The notes under the pieces: generated by a model
What the model saw: the letters and a program-made list of their open reading frames with translations, nothing else
Databases searched by the model: none
What the model was told of the DNA's origin: nothing
Program-made: the position numbers and the translations under genes
Virus record (IMG/VR): IMGVR_UViG_3300007542_000035
Coordinates: 1 to 48,802 of that record
Reading direction: 5' to 3' (one strand)
Source: a virus
DNA: 48,802 nt
Shown here: one piece after another, positions 10,301 through 19,327 of the stretch
Layout of the letters: every line of letters starts with the position of its first letter
Numbering within the stretch: the first letter of the stretch is position 1

Positions 10301-13300
10301 TAATCAATGCAGCGTATGGAATTCCCGAGCTTTGTGGGTTCTCAATGTAACTAGCAATCGCACTAGCACTCAATGTCTTGTTAGCACTGGTTATTACCGT
10401 TGTTAGATTTTTAACCCAGAAGTAATAATATGTAACAAAAGAACCATTCTGTGATTTTACCATTGACGAATAACGTGTACTGTCGACAACAGTACCTGAC
10501 CCTGCATATTGTGCTGGCGGTACTGCACTTTCGACCCATTGATAAATGTCTACTGAACTGCCGGGGAATAGCTGGCCCCAGTTTTTAGCACTATATAAAA
10601 TATCTGCCTGATTATAATCCACATAACGTAAATTTTCTGTATTCCACCAGATTTTACCGACCTGTTCTTTACCCCATAAGATTCCTGTTTTAGTATCGCC
10701 TAATTCATATACCGCAGGATCTACAGCGCCAATTACGTCAAGGTTTTGTTTAACTGCGCCAAGTAGCTTACCTTGAATTGGATCAATAAAATCTAAGTAC
10801 GTAGATACGCTTAACGTTTCTTTGTCGTAGATATAAACATTATTAACAAGCCTTGCGTCAACCACCGTGGTTTCTGTACGCTTTTCTTGCCAAGCAGTTC
10901 TTCTATCTGGATTATTAAATGTAACTAAATTGCCAATACCTTCGTGGTTTAGACTTGTAACAATTAACAAATTGTCAGTGTAGTTTAATGCATGTCCATA
11001 ACGGTCTAAATCATTAACTGCTGGCCATACTAATTCTTGCCCGTATACAAATTGTCCAGCTGTTAGATAACTTGCACTACCAAGAAGATCATATGTATAA
11101 ACTGCACCAGACCGTGTTACTACATGTTCAAATTCAGTTGTATCCGAATCAAACATTGTTGTATCATTATTGAATGTAACCGGCAATACAGCACTTGCAT
11201 CTTCTGCACCAATAATAAGATTAGTAGCAGAATAATCAACATGGACGCTGCTGCCAAAGTGACTATATGGTTCGTGTCGTGGATTATGAATAGTCTGTAC
11301 TGACCCAAATGGTGCTAGCCCAATATCAGTATACGCAGTTCCAATCCCGGGCATTACAGTCATACGACTCAACGCCGGTGCTTGATCAGTATTAATGATT
11401 GAGATTGTTAACTTATTATCACTAGCATTTGCCCGAATGTTTGGAATATTTTTATTGTTAATATCATTAACCATTCCTGTTAATGTAGTTGATGTAAATT
11501 GAACGTCAACATTATTAATTCGAATTGAATGTCCGACAGTTACTGCTGGATTTTCGGTATTTCCTGTAATTACGCCAAATACACGGCTAGTGTTCAAAAA
11601 TCTTGTTACTGATCCAGATTCTGGACTGTGCCAGTTATCGTTTGGAGCACCAACATAAATTGAACAATCTGTTCTACAAATTGATAGACTTGACCCAAAT
11701 GACGCAGATTTATTGTTGTTGTCGAGTACAACTTCTTGAATTAAGTTAAATTCGTTAATGTCAACTTCAACATGATCTCCTATAGTGAGATTAACATCAT
11801 TATCAAAAATTACCACATTGTTAATTAAATCTACAGAATAGTTGGCACCAATGGAATCCGTTGGATTCACAAATCTTGTATCATTAACTCTGATTGTATT
11901 ATTCTCGTCAATTGTACGTATAATATTGTAATTGCGACTCGAGCTATTTCTAACTACGTGTCTTTCTACTAGTCGTTCATAAATGTATGCAGCTCCGCTG
12001 TCATCTAAGCCGCCTGTTGCACGTGTTGGTGCACCGATAACAACTTGCTGCCCATCTGTAGTGGTTTCAATTACATGCCCAAAACTTTCATCTGCTAGTC
12101 CGGTAATAGTATCAACATATCTATAATATGTTGATGCTCTAAAGGTAATTTCTGCATCGGCAGCCGGCGCCGTAGCAAAATTAATTCCAACTGTGCTATC
12201 TGTATTATAGCTGTAATCATAATAAGGACGCTGTAGTACATTATCTACATATACACTGAACGCTTCGATGGTTTTAGCAGTATATAATTCAGTTGGCTCA
12301 GAAAAGAAAGTAGTTGATCCGTCGCCTGTTGCCGACACCGTATTTTTTCTAGTAACCTCTGTTACAATACCAGCAGCTGGAACATCATAAATTGTCAATA
12401 CATTGTCAATCAAGCTGAACTGACTGCTTGTTTGTATTACGCCGTCAACTTGTACAATAATTTGATCGGCTGTGTCAACTTTAATGTGTGATGTTAAATT
12501 ATAACTTGCGGTGTTATTATCACTAACAAATCTTGCAGATTGCTCTTGATATTCAACTTTTTCGTAAGCATGTACTTTTGCTTCGCCAATTGCGCCGACG
12601 TAGATCCAGTTTTCATCTTCACTAACATCAACTGCATGTCCATAACGTGCGTTTGGAATAGTATCAGCATCAGGTGCTACTAAAATCTGTCTTTGATCAA
12701 ATGTACCAGTTGATACATTTCTATATAAGACTAGTGCTGCACCTCTACTGCTGTGTGTACCAGGAGCTCCAGCAACAATATAATTTGTTGCCATTGACAA
12801 TGATTGTCCAAGTTCTTCTAGCAAATTGTTTGATACAATGGTGCTAAAATTGTAATAATCATTTTCTTTATTATAGCAGAACAAGCTACCAATCCCACTC
12901 TGATATGCAGGTGCGCCAACTACTGCGCCAGTACCTAATTTGCCTTGTGCAATAGAATGTCCAAATTCGACATTGCTTGCGGTGCCTGTTGGGCGTTGAC
13001 TGCGACTGATGCTAAACGGCGATACCTTTTCGTATACTTTCCAGTCGCCGTTAATATCATTATCAACCCAAACTCTGTCATTATTACCTAATCTAGTTAC
13101 GTATGACTGATTAGCTAAATCGCTCGGTTGTGCTAATCTAACAGATTCTAACCGAAACGCCGAGCCGTTACCTGTGATCGTTGTTTCCTCAGAATCCGCA
13201 ATGGCGCCACTAACAGTTATATTCTTTAGATCTACAATGTTACTAATTCTATGTGCACCGTCGACACGATCATCAAAAAACTTAATTACAACAACTTCGC

Positions 13301-16300
13301 CAACAGCTAAATCAGTTGTTCCACTAAATTCAATATTCAGCGTGCCGTCGAGATTATCAGTAACTTCGATAACGCGAATAACTTCTAAGTGATTTACGCG
13401 ATAAACATTCCAGTCGTATTTGTTAATACGTGCAATCCACACATACGAACCATTCTGAATAGCGTCTAGGTTATTATCAATCTCCGATAAGTCGTTGATT
13501 GTAAATAATGCTACGTCTACATCATCTAAATTAACATAACCAGCAGTTGGTAATGTTGTGTCGGTTATATCTTCAGCAAGAACTGGTAAGATATTTGGAT
13601 TAGTGTGTTTAATACTTTGCTTATAGATACTATTGATATCTATATTTTGGTTTGCATCGGTTTGGTTTGTTGATGTAATTCTAATGGTGCTAGGATTATA
13701 AACAAGTTTATTTTTATCTAGCTCTAATTCAATGTAGCGTTTATTATCTTTTGCGCCAAAAGTTGCACGTTTAATCGCCCAATTTTCGTATACTTCGTAT
13801 TCTGAACGTTCTTTATTAAACTGTACTCCGTTAAACAGCTCAACGCTCGTAGGTCTACCTTTTTCTTTAATTAAATTACTATAAACACTGACTTGACTAA
13901 TGTCATCAATGTTTAAACTTTCTAAATAACTTCTAGATCTAAATCCGGTGATTCCTAATCCTAATAAGTCAGCATCGGTTTCTAAGTTAGCAACTGAATT
14001 GTTATAATAGTTTCTAATTTGATCTGCTTTATTAGCGATGTTTGGAAGCATGCCAGTAGAAATCTGTCTGTAATCGATTTTAGTCCAATCGTCAAAATCA
14101 AATTCTTCAGTTGGCTGGATTTTTAAACTTGCTGCCCAATAACTATTTTTGTATTCAACCATATCTCCTTTGTTGTAACTGCGATTGGCATTCCATTGCG
14201 GCACAGGGTCCTGGTTAAGTAGAAATCCTGATGCTTCGAATAATCCAGTCCAGTTTGCGGTTACATAGCCGTTAAGTTTTAATCTTAATTGTCTTAAGCC
14301 AGTTGGCGGGTGGTATACTAAGTCATTGAAGATACTAACATTATCTAATACTAATAGATTTTCGTAACTGGTCGATCTTAGACGTAGATAACTAATTGCA
14401 TTATTGCCTAACGCAGTAATTTTAAAGTTATTATCAATTCGCGATACAGCATATTCTTTGCTAGTTAACGGTTGACGATTTTGATCCAGTGGCTGTTCAT
14501 TGATTGCTAGGTTTCTTAAGTCGTCGACTATTGTTCCGGCTTTTTCAAACTGCAAACTCGTAGCAGCCGGGTTTAAGTTAATTAAACTACCTTCAATCCA
14601 TCCCTGATTTGACCAATATAAAAATTCTGTTGCCATCTGGGTCCAATCTAATACGTAGTTGTTTTCAATGTCGTCAAAAATCAACCCTTGATATTCTAGC
14701 ATTTTTCCATAACTTACTAGAAAGTCAACTACACTTGATTTATTTGTAAAAGTATGTCCATATGGGATTCTAACAACACGGTCCGTAAATTCAGTTGGAA
14801 TTCGATAAGTGTTACCAGCCATTGAAATTTTATTATATTTTCCTGACGTTGAACTCTCAAGAACACGGAAATATGATTTAGTTTGCGAGTTACCGTAAAC
14901 TGCCCAGCCCCCGCTGGTTTTTTGAATCATTACACTAGAGTATTGTAGATCATTAAATGGCTGATTTTTATATGTCAATAATTGGTAACTTTCGTCAGGA
15001 ATCATTAAGCTAGTATTGGCGCTGTCTGGACTTGACTTATCTGTAAAGATTTTTAAATATTTTTTATCTGTAAATCCACCAATTCTATAGCATAGCTGCA
15101 CATCAATACTAGAAAGACTTGTTGCTAACTCTGTTGCTGAAATTCCTGAATTTCTATTACGTTCAATGATCCAGTTAAGATAACTATTCTTTGGAGTAGT
15201 TGATGATAATAATTCTGTGTCGCGAACATCTATTCTATATCTTCCATCATAAACATACTGACCGACAGAGTCATTGAATTTAAATCTATCTCTATCAATC
15301 ATCAATGCAAAATATTCTGCAGGTTTTGTTAAGGCCAAAATCTTTTGTACAGCAAATGGCCAATTACTAGATCTGCGCCATGCATTTTCCGCAGGACCTG
15401 CATCACCAATTACCCAGCTCTTTTTAAAATCAGTCTGATTGTAGTTAGCTACCATGCATTGCATAGGACTTAACAAATTCCCTTCGGAATCAACCGGAAT
15501 GACTTTAGTTAAACCCGGACGAGCATAACGGCTGTCGTATCGTTCATTGTTTGGTTCAGCAATATATCCAGCTTCTAAGTGTTCCCACATTACCAAGTTG
15601 CCCGAGGTATATGGTGCAGGGCCATAAACATCTATCCACCACGTTGGATATTCATTAAGTCCTAGCATTTCCCATGGATGAAGATGCGGATGATCTGTAT
15701 CGTAATAATAACGATAGATTCCTCGCCAATTACCCTTTAAAAGACTTCCATCTAACTTGCTTGATGCTGTGCTGTAATTCCAAGTGAATTCATTATCAGC
15801 TAGATATGTTTGTGATTTATAATCAATTCTATGCCAGCCGGCCCAGTCTAAAAACTCAGCTGCTACAAGTTCGGTAATTTCACTATCTAGATAATCTGTA
15901 GTTCTAAACTGGCCAGGACTAACATCTTCGTAAAGAAGAGGAATTGTGCCATTTACTTTAATATTATTAAAAATTCTTTTTTCAAATTCTAGTAGAATTT
16001 CGTCACGAATGTCATTGAATGCAACAGTGAGTGAACCATCATGACCTTGAATTACATTTCGCGGTGAAACATAACTCTCATCTGTCCAGATCTCAGGTTT
16101 GAACTTTGGAAATAATCCAAGTTTTGTTGGGGTTTCAGGTACATAATTGCCGTACGCTCCAGATGCAAACTCACGAATACGTAGTTTTTGTCCGCTTGTA
16201 GGTGTAATTAAAAGTGTGATTCGCGGCCCGTCGGTTGCAACAGTATAATCATGATCTTTGATTAACAAATTATCATCTAAATAGACCAACAAGCCTTTCT

Positions 16301-19300
16301 TGTTTGCTTGCGTAAAATCATACACGTCAACTGTATTAAAGACATTAGTACTAATTGATGTAATTGTATATTCTGTTTCTTGGTAGTTATTACCAAACAA
16401 TAATGCGTCACTCCAATAAAACGCAGTATCTTCATTTTTTCCTTGGTTGATATCAACAATCGCTTCGTCTAAAATTTCTGGTATTGTTTTACCATAGGTA
16501 TCGTGATTGATTGCCCAATCAAGAAGTTGATATTTAAACTTTTCAAATTGTCTTGCTGCGAACCCAACGGCGTCGAAGAAGTTCGCATATTCGTTTCTGA
16601 GAATAAAACCAGTTGCCGACAATGGTGCTGAATTTTGTACAATAACATCGCCGTACTCCTCAATATTGCCAAGGTCTCTGGTATTATTGGAACCATTGAT
16701 ATCTCCAGAAAAATCAGTCAAGTTTTCTACTAACTGGTTATAGTGATTTCTAATGGTTCCTAGACTAAATGTGTCAATACTTGAGTTGAATGCATTTCTT
16801 TCAAGATTACTTGGAATTTCATAATGAGCAACACGACTGCGTTGATCGCTAATTATTTTAACTTGTATAATACTATCGATTGCAGGAGCTGTATTAAATG
16901 TTATAGTAGTGGCTGTATCTGTAGATGTAATTGTATAATTAGACGGCTGCAAGAAATTATTTTCTAAATAAACCTTTACCGCAGGCATATTTGTTTCCGT
17001 ACGAGGTGCAATATCAAGTTTCAAAGGTTTATTTGCGTACTTAAATGTAAACACCTGGCGTTGTCTTGTTACGTCAACTGAACTTGTCCAGCCAATGGTA
17101 TCTGTGTATTCTGTTCTAGAACTATATTTTCTAGTAAATCCAGATTTAATTTTTATTGTTGCACTACTTGTCCCAGACACATAAACAAATTCGTCTGCAA
17201 TTCGATTATTTTCAAATACAATATCGCCAATGTTGTCAATATTTAAATATGTTAGACTGAACCCTAAAACAGGATCAACTGGGCCTGTGCCTATTTTATA
17301 TGAAAACAACTTAGACCCTGTAAAGTTTGAACTTTTATATATACTTAGATCGCTAAAACTATTACCATTACTGTCATATACGTCAAACAACGGTGGCTGA
17401 TTTGCGGACTCGCGCGACTGCGTCAATGACCAGGTTGATCCGTTGTACACGTATTGATTACCTTCTTGTGTGTACCCATTTAAACAAAGTACAACCTGAT
17501 CTAATAGAACCGATGCGTCTTCGGCAGGAATTAAATTAATAATTGTTCCGTATTCAGTTGAATCGTCGTCTGGGTCAACAGTTTGAACTCTATAGATTTT
17601 ATTTCTCACAGATGCGTCAGTGTCGGCTGCAAAAACAACACGGGAGCCATTGGTAAGAACATGGCCATCAATCGAATACCCTACTTCAGCGCCGTGAACG
17701 TTCGACAGCGCATCGTTTTGCGAAAAATCAATGACATCAATTGGTGACGTCGCAACAGTACCAAAATTTGCCAAACGAAGGCCAGCATCAAATTCAATGA
17801 TCGGGCGTTTGCCTCTATAATCATTATTAAACGTTGCTACTGATTCGTTATATTCAGCAGTTTTTTCAATCACACTCTTGTGGAACCAACGATTAGATCT
17901 AGTCCATGGGTTTAAGTCTAAACTTGAGCGTTTAATTGTAAGATAATCAACATCAGTTGAATCAGTTGAAGTAACATGTAACTCGCTAACTTTGATCAAC
18001 TGTATTGAACTTCCGACTCCTTCGACATAGTATTCATTTTCGCTATACGCAGATGGTAATGTGCTTCCTCTGAATTTTATTTTTAATCCATTGGTAAACT
18101 CTACACCATTTGGACTAGTATAAAATGCTTTGCCAATGATATCATTTTCAACATCTAATGTCTGTTGAGATTCTGAATCAACAATCTTAATGATACCAAC
18201 TAAATTACTATTAGAACCATCCTGATAATATAATGTGTCATTAGCTGCGGTTAAAATTGGCATTTGAAGTACAATGCCAGACTGGTTAACATAAAAAGTT
18301 ACATTACCATTGGTATTGCCGTACTGTGCTGTAAATTGTGTTTCGTTATCAAGCTCATCTATACCAACTAAACTAATAGTTGCGTCTGTGTCTGTACTAC
18401 CGTCTGGGCGGTTAATATTAACACGATAAATTATTTTTTCTTGACCTGTTACAGGATTTAATAAAACAACTGTTTTATCTTCGATATCTTTGACGCCGTC
18501 GATGCCGCCAAAAGTTTCAAAATCTTGTCCGTCGATACTGCTAAAAATATCTGAGGTAACAAAATCAACACCAGTTTTTACTTCAAGTTCGTGAAAATAT
18601 GCCTGAGCGTCCGCCGACGGTACATTAAATCTAATAGACCCAGTTTCTTCGCCATTATTTGTTACACCAAGGACGCTTCTACTGGTAATATTTCCAGCAT
18701 ATGGTGTAGTGCCGCTAGTTCCGGGGTAAGATTGAATCCAGAAACCAGAGTCTTGATCAACGTTGAACGTGTAGTTTCCACCTCGGACCAACGTTAACGT
18801 TGGGTTATTGCCGCCGATACCGCTAAATGTGTAATACGACGATCCTTTAGTAACTGTATAGTCATCTGTAATAGCAATTGCACTAGCTTGCACATCAACT
18901 GCATCCGGACCATCAGGTAACCAATAATATTGCCCATAGTTAATAAACTTGTCAAAATCAATACTTGGATCCCAGCTATATTGTTGGCTAGCAAAAAGAC
19001 GATCATGTCTTGTTACATCAGCGCCTTCGACACGCAACGCATCAAGGATGCCTGGATATGTAATAGCGTCTGCAACTTTATTGTCACTGTCTTTAAAAAC
19101 CACGCCTGGTTCAAGTTGATAATTTGTGCGGATATTTGATTTTTCAAGTAGATAGCTATCCGCATAACTTACCCCAGCGCCAAAGCGTCTTCCGATATAT
19201 CCTTGAACACGCTTTAAGTCTGGGTTTTGTACTAATTGATCCAAAGTAGCAGATAAAAACTGCTTGTTTGCATTAGTTTTGAAAATTTCAGGTAATAGGT

Positions 19301-19322
19301 CAACTGTGCGGTTACGTGCCAT
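4368..19322 (-). CDS. Giant multi-domain virion protein, 4984 aa, probably baseplate/tail-fibre complex
   Basis: One uninterrupted frame of 14.9 kb starting MARNRTVDLLPEIFKTNANK, 5 bases after the gp6 stop. Visible parts in order: an N-terminal region (1-160) that is probably the virion anchor; a cupredoxin-like block LTLVRGGNYTFNVDQDSGFW near 175; several copies of a 'VDGVxxxPxxDYT...ITFxxAP' module like those in T7-type fibres (for example NNFLQPSNYTIT, DNVLQRPYYDYS, NNERLTLNVDYQV, NGTRLLPGTDYSL); a carbohydrate-binding-like block WNANRSYNKGDMVEYKNSYW near 1710; a seven-copy FG-GAP propeller near 2110-2810; 16 GxGYxxxPxV repeats near 3470-4330; and a C-terminal domain ending TTRAARFLRGE. 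No T4 gp7, gp8 or gp10 is recognisable in the window; this protein sits in the gp7 position next to gp6, so it may replace them (inference). Frame is intact with no frameshift. Confidence 0.85.
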   Translation of the reverse strand: MARNRTVDLLPEIFKTNANKQFLSATLDQLVQNPDLKRVQGYIGRRFGAGVSYADSYLLEKSNIRTNYQLEPGVVFKDSDNKVADAITYPGILDALRVEGADVTRHDRLFASQQYSWDPSIDFDKFINYGQYYWLPDGPDAVDVQASAIAITDDYTVTKGSSYYTFSGIGGNNPTLTLVRGGNYTFNVDQDSGFWIQSYPGTSGTTPYAGNITSRSVLGVTNNGEETGSIRFNVPSADAQAYFHELEVKTGVDFVTSDIFSSIDGQDFETFGGIDGVKDIEDKTVVLLNPVTGQEKIIYRVNINRPDGSTDTDATISLVGIDELDNETQFTAQYGNTNGNVTFYVNQSGIVLQMPILTAANDTLYYQDGSNSNLVGIIKIVDSESQQTLDVENDIIGKAFYTSPNGVEFTNGLKIKFRGSTLPSAYSENEYYVEGVGSSIQLIKVSELHVTSTDSTDVDYLTIKRSSLDLNPWTRSNRWFHKSVIEKTAEYNESVATFNNDYRGKRPIIEFDAGLRLANFGTVATSPIDVIDFSQNDALSNVHGAEVGYSIDGHVLTNGSRVVFAADTDASVRNKIYRVQTVDPDDDSTEYGTIINLIPAEDASVLLDQVVLCLNGYTQEGNQYVYNGSTWSLTQSRESANQPPLFDVYDSNGNSFSDLSIYKSSNFTGSKLFSYKIGTGPVDPVLGFSLTYLNIDNIGDIVFENNRIADEFVYVSGTSSATIKIKSGFTRKYSSRTEYTDTIGWTSSVDVTRQRQVFTFKYANKPLKLDIAPRTETNMPAVKVYLENNFLQPSNYTITSTDTATTITFNTAPAIDSIIQVKIISDQRSRVAHYEIPSNLERNAFNSSIDTFSLGTIRNHYNQLVENLTDFSGDINGSNNTRDLGNIEEYGDVIVQNSAPLSATGFILRNEYANFFDAVGFAARQFEKFKYQLLDWAINHDTYGKTIPEILDEAIVDINQGKNEDTAFYWSDALLFGNNYQETEYTITSISTNVFNTVDVYDFTQANKKGLLVYLDDNLLIKDHDYTVATDGPRITLLITPTSGQKLRIREFASGAYGNYVPETPTKLGLFPKFKPEIWTDESYVSPRNVIQGHDGSLTVAFNDIRDEILLEFEKRIFNNIKVNGTIPLLYEDVSPGQFRTTDYLDSEITELVAAEFLDWAGWHRIDYKSQTYLADNEFTWNYSTASSKLDGSLLKGNWRGIYRYYYDTDHPHLHPWEMLGLNEYPTWWIDVYGPAPYTSGNLVMWEHLEAGYIAEPNNERYDSRYARPGLTKVIPVDSEGNLLSPMQCMVANYNQTDFKKSWVIGDAGPAENAWRRSSNWPFAVQKILALTKPAEYFALMIDRDRFKFNDSVGQYVYDGRYRIDVRDTELLSSTTPKNSYLNWIIERNRNSGISATELATSLSSIDVQLCYRIGGFTDKKYLKIFTDKSSPDSANTSLMIPDESYQLLTYKNQPFNDLQYSSVMIQKTSGGWAVYGNSQTKSYFRVLESSTSGKYNKISMAGNTYRIPTEFTDRVVRIPYGHTFTNKSSVVDFLVSYGKMLEYQGLIFDDIENNYVLDWTQMATEFLYWSNQGWIEGSLINLNPAATSLQFEKAGTIVDDLRNLAINEQPLDQNRQPLTSKEYAVSRIDNNFKITALGNNAISYLRLRSTSYENLLVLDNVSIFNDLVYHPPTGLRQLRLKLNGYVTANWTGLFEASGFLLNQDPVPQWNANRSYNKGDMVEYKNSYWAASLKIQPTEEFDFDDWTKIDYRQISTGMLPNIANKADQIRNYYNNSVANLETDADLLGLGITGFRSRSYLESLNIDDISQVSVYSNLIKEKGRPTSVELFNGVQFNKERSEYEVYENWAIKRATFGAKDNKRYIELELDKNKLVYNPSTIRITSTNQTDANQNIDINSIYKQSIKHTNPNILPVLAEDITDTTLPTAGYVNLDDVDVALFTINDLSEIDNNLDAIQNGSYVWIARINKYDWNVYRVNHLEVIRVIEVTDNLDGTLNIEFSGTTDLAVGEVVVIKFFDDRVDGAHRISNIVDLKNITVSGAIADSEETTITGNGSAFRLESVRLAQPSDLANQSYVTRLGNNDRVWVDNDINGDWKVYEKVSPFSISRSQRPTGTASNVEFGHSIAQGKLGTGAVVGAPAYQSGIGSLFCYNKENDYYNFSTIVSNNLLEELGQSLSMATNYIVAGAPGTHSSRGAALVLYRNVSTGTFDQRQILVAPDADTIPNARYGHAVDVSEDENWIYVGAIGEAKVHAYEKVEYQEQSARFVSDNNTASYNLTSHIKVDTADQIIVQVDGVIQTSSQFSLIDNVLTIYDVPAAGIVTEVTRKNTVSATGDGSTTFFSEPTELYTAKTIEAFSVYVDNVLQRPYYDYSYNTDSTVGINFATAPAADAEITFRASTYYRYVDTITGLADESFGHVIETTTDGQQVVIGAPTRATGGLDDSGAAYIYERLVERHVVRNSSSRNYNIIRTIDENNTIRVNDTRFVNPTDSIGANYSVDLINNVVIFDNDVNLTIGDHVEVDINEFNLIQEVVLDNNNKSASFGSSLSICRTDCSIYVGAPNDNWHSPESGSVTRFLNTSRVFGVITGNTENPAVTVGHSIRINNVDVQFTSTTLTGMVNDINNKNIPNIRANASDNKLTISIINTDQAPALSRMTVMPGIGTAYTDIGLAPFGSVQTIHNPRHEPYSHFGSSVHVDYSATNLIIGAEDASAVLPVTFNNDTTMFDSDTTEFEHVVTRSGAVYTYDLLGSASYLTAGQFVYGQELVWPAVNDLDRYGHALNYTDNLLIVTSLNHEGIGNLVTFNNPDRRTAWQEKRTETTVVDARLVNNVYIYDKETLSVSTYLDFIDPIQGKLLGAVKQNLDVIGAVDPAVYELGDTKTGILWGKEQVGKIWWNTENLRYVDYNQADILYSAKNWGQLFPGSSVDIYQWVESAVPPAQYAGSGTVVDSTRYSSMVKSQNGSFVTYYYFWVKNLTTVITSANKTLSASAIASYIENPQSSGIPYAALIRSNLIALYNFNDHVKVDSGSVLHVEYNKTFVDNNIFIEYDLLGEGKAADFLSAGLYRKLIDSFAGLDTLGNKVPDPNLSVVDSYGVDFRPRQSLFVDRVAALKNYITETNAVLQQHPFTELRKFSILNSEEPIPGTTSGLWDFQVADNVELGYQNHVLNGVGYRYLVTTDSENNNLWSIYEVNSSYGLNLYRVQGYDTKRYWNYIDWYSTGYSALTMPKYVKNTYSELATVVASDGEIGKVKINSNGKWELYEYNNGIWIRVGLEDGTIQISTSLYSYIDGRYGFDVEVFDVQYFDQWPTEETRQILTAINEELFINDFVNERNNLLISTFKYILAEQGNVEWLIKTSLVDVDHKIRELDQYSVYLKDNQQSVLDYINESKPYHVKIKEYLLRYEGIDTVAGNLFDFDVPSAYDASYYQFVSPILDDDIAILETDVSNREPTESIWNAQPYQTWIDNYLLDIDEIVIVNGGAGYTVAPQVSLSGDAAIPTEIQAYINGNGEVSSIEITKHGSGYRSTPTVVFNGGNTESAIAVAVTKNDRVRSISTRIKYDRYEYESQIVDWAPGEVYPPDQLVRYNDRVYIDLYSDGSSVTEDTFDPERYRIVPASTLSGIDRTMGFYVADVNSPGLDIALLFDGIDYPGVLLKGPEFILDSGFGTGGFDRTVFDNLEYGPEGLPTYSEAILDNEIFTSFTGSYPGLDLSGIDAVQATGQVNINRSTTEVTSITMTEVGKGYSSDVPPAVAISAPLDNITATARALGDGDIITGVEVVTNGFGYLSAPTVTLTAQEPTPGIQATASALLTSGSVTGVTMNANGGGYDSVPSVVFSDPPSVAVARATATATITNGAVSGTTIINGGSSYTASPAVTVTAPPASVNSTARAVVVDHELTDVVRILGGNYYSSSPTLSIGAPDESAVQATASANVSGGGVITSISVDQVGYLYDTPPTVTITPAAPTLGIQATATATIDTTTVGFDGDGFDGDAAFDAEGGIGTITVVTQGSGYTSAPTVTISAPDLSGGVQATATATISGDTAPLYTGQGYVVSITVTEAGTGYTSAPTVSLGAPDSTINHGTGASATAVLDNTSVISITVDNGGSYYDITPTISLSAPTAARQATASATVSNGSVDIITLTDAGWGYSYTPDVTVSAPDVTPVTAAFTANLTGDAVTSLTIDTAGAGYLTAPALTIAEDSSITGDIATGTATVSDGRVTGITVTNAGANYTTAPTITIGAPTGIMTHGSGATAVATIDNDGVATITVTNPGTGYDLIPTVTIAAPDRNTRRATAAATVVGGGVIEILIDDPGFGYLTTPTVVIGPPTDIDPDADIVGGQFVDVYNSHAPEELIPGRVFDTLDIRVTQRPGYDYSNNGHGFAVKTQVFDYVSADQEMYFGHLQKHPSTVFVYNMTGGVRLVEGFHYTINWKNKSVSVHAGAGVNDYIKVFVYGVGGGNQIYRDTMYGDEISGSVLIPIQYDEIVDVLVMVNGQTFTNYTMSPLNDDSTETTVMLVMGDYDDSTELNDTHFIVITVFGDNVAEDSIEQDLRYSFPETQVFVANAGDPTYVIDQLNLNNKNRENLIVEVNGKRLRPPTGHYQTGPSITKRPVFGGGHTPAQVFLPYGDEIGIDVDLVAEDEISVFLNNERLTLNVDYQVDPNDDSTTRSITFLNDESPTASDVVDIYITSAAGSWGAGYTVDSNGVLTITEGYGLNLDDGDIITVTSWNDSRELDISTQVFQGPTVVFEPSRELFDAYGFDMDLWDKSTGADVRVNLFELDRALFSTERLWVTLNGTRLLPGTDYSLSDDGLTLAVSRSTLTSNDELAVTMITDSVVPDALGFRIFKDMRDNTAVYRITDDNTTYLTQPLKWTDDVIYVNDVSKLGEPDLDSARFGIISINGERITYRERNLETNSVSGLRRGTAGTAIVREYNVSTKVIDFSRGQLLQTPYDEVWYEQGLDDDSTTITPSNGISLQQQTTRAARFLRGE
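6340..8920 (-). repeat. Tandem GxGYxxxPxVxI protein repeats, 16 copies
   Basis: Inside the giant gene, about 50-60-residue units share the pattern: Gly-x-Gly-Tyr-x-x-x-Pro-x-Val-x-Ile, a short linker with AP, then ATATATVxxGxVxxITVxxxG. I count two copies upstream (GAGYTVAPQVSL and GSGYRSTPTVVF), a non-repeat spacer with a binding-module look (VDWAPGEVYPPDQLVRYNDR), then 14 nearly contiguous copies such as GFGYLSAPTVTLT, GSGYTSAPTVTIS, GTGYTSAPTVSLG and GFGYLTTPTVVIG. Copies differ enough at DNA level that this is an old protein repeat rather than recent duplication. Likely a long beta-rich stalk. Confidence 0.85.
10890..12990 (-). other. FG-GAP beta-propeller region inside the giant protein (seven blades)
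   Basis: Seven copies of the (Y/F)G-H/S-(A/S)-...-IVGAP-...-G-x-(A/V)-x-x-(Y/F) pattern of FG-GAP/integrin-alpha repeats follow each other: EFGHSIAQGKLGTGAVVGAP, LGQSLSMATNYIVAGAPGTH, RYGHAVDVSEDENWIYVGAI, SFGHVIETTTDGQQVVIGAP, SFGSSLSICRTDCSIYVGAP, HFGSSVHVDYSATNLIIGAE and RYGHALNYTDNLLIVTSLNH. Insertions between blades carry fibre-type modules. Seven is the blade number of the integrin-alpha propeller. Confidence 0.8.
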
Positions 19323-19327
19323 TTTTT

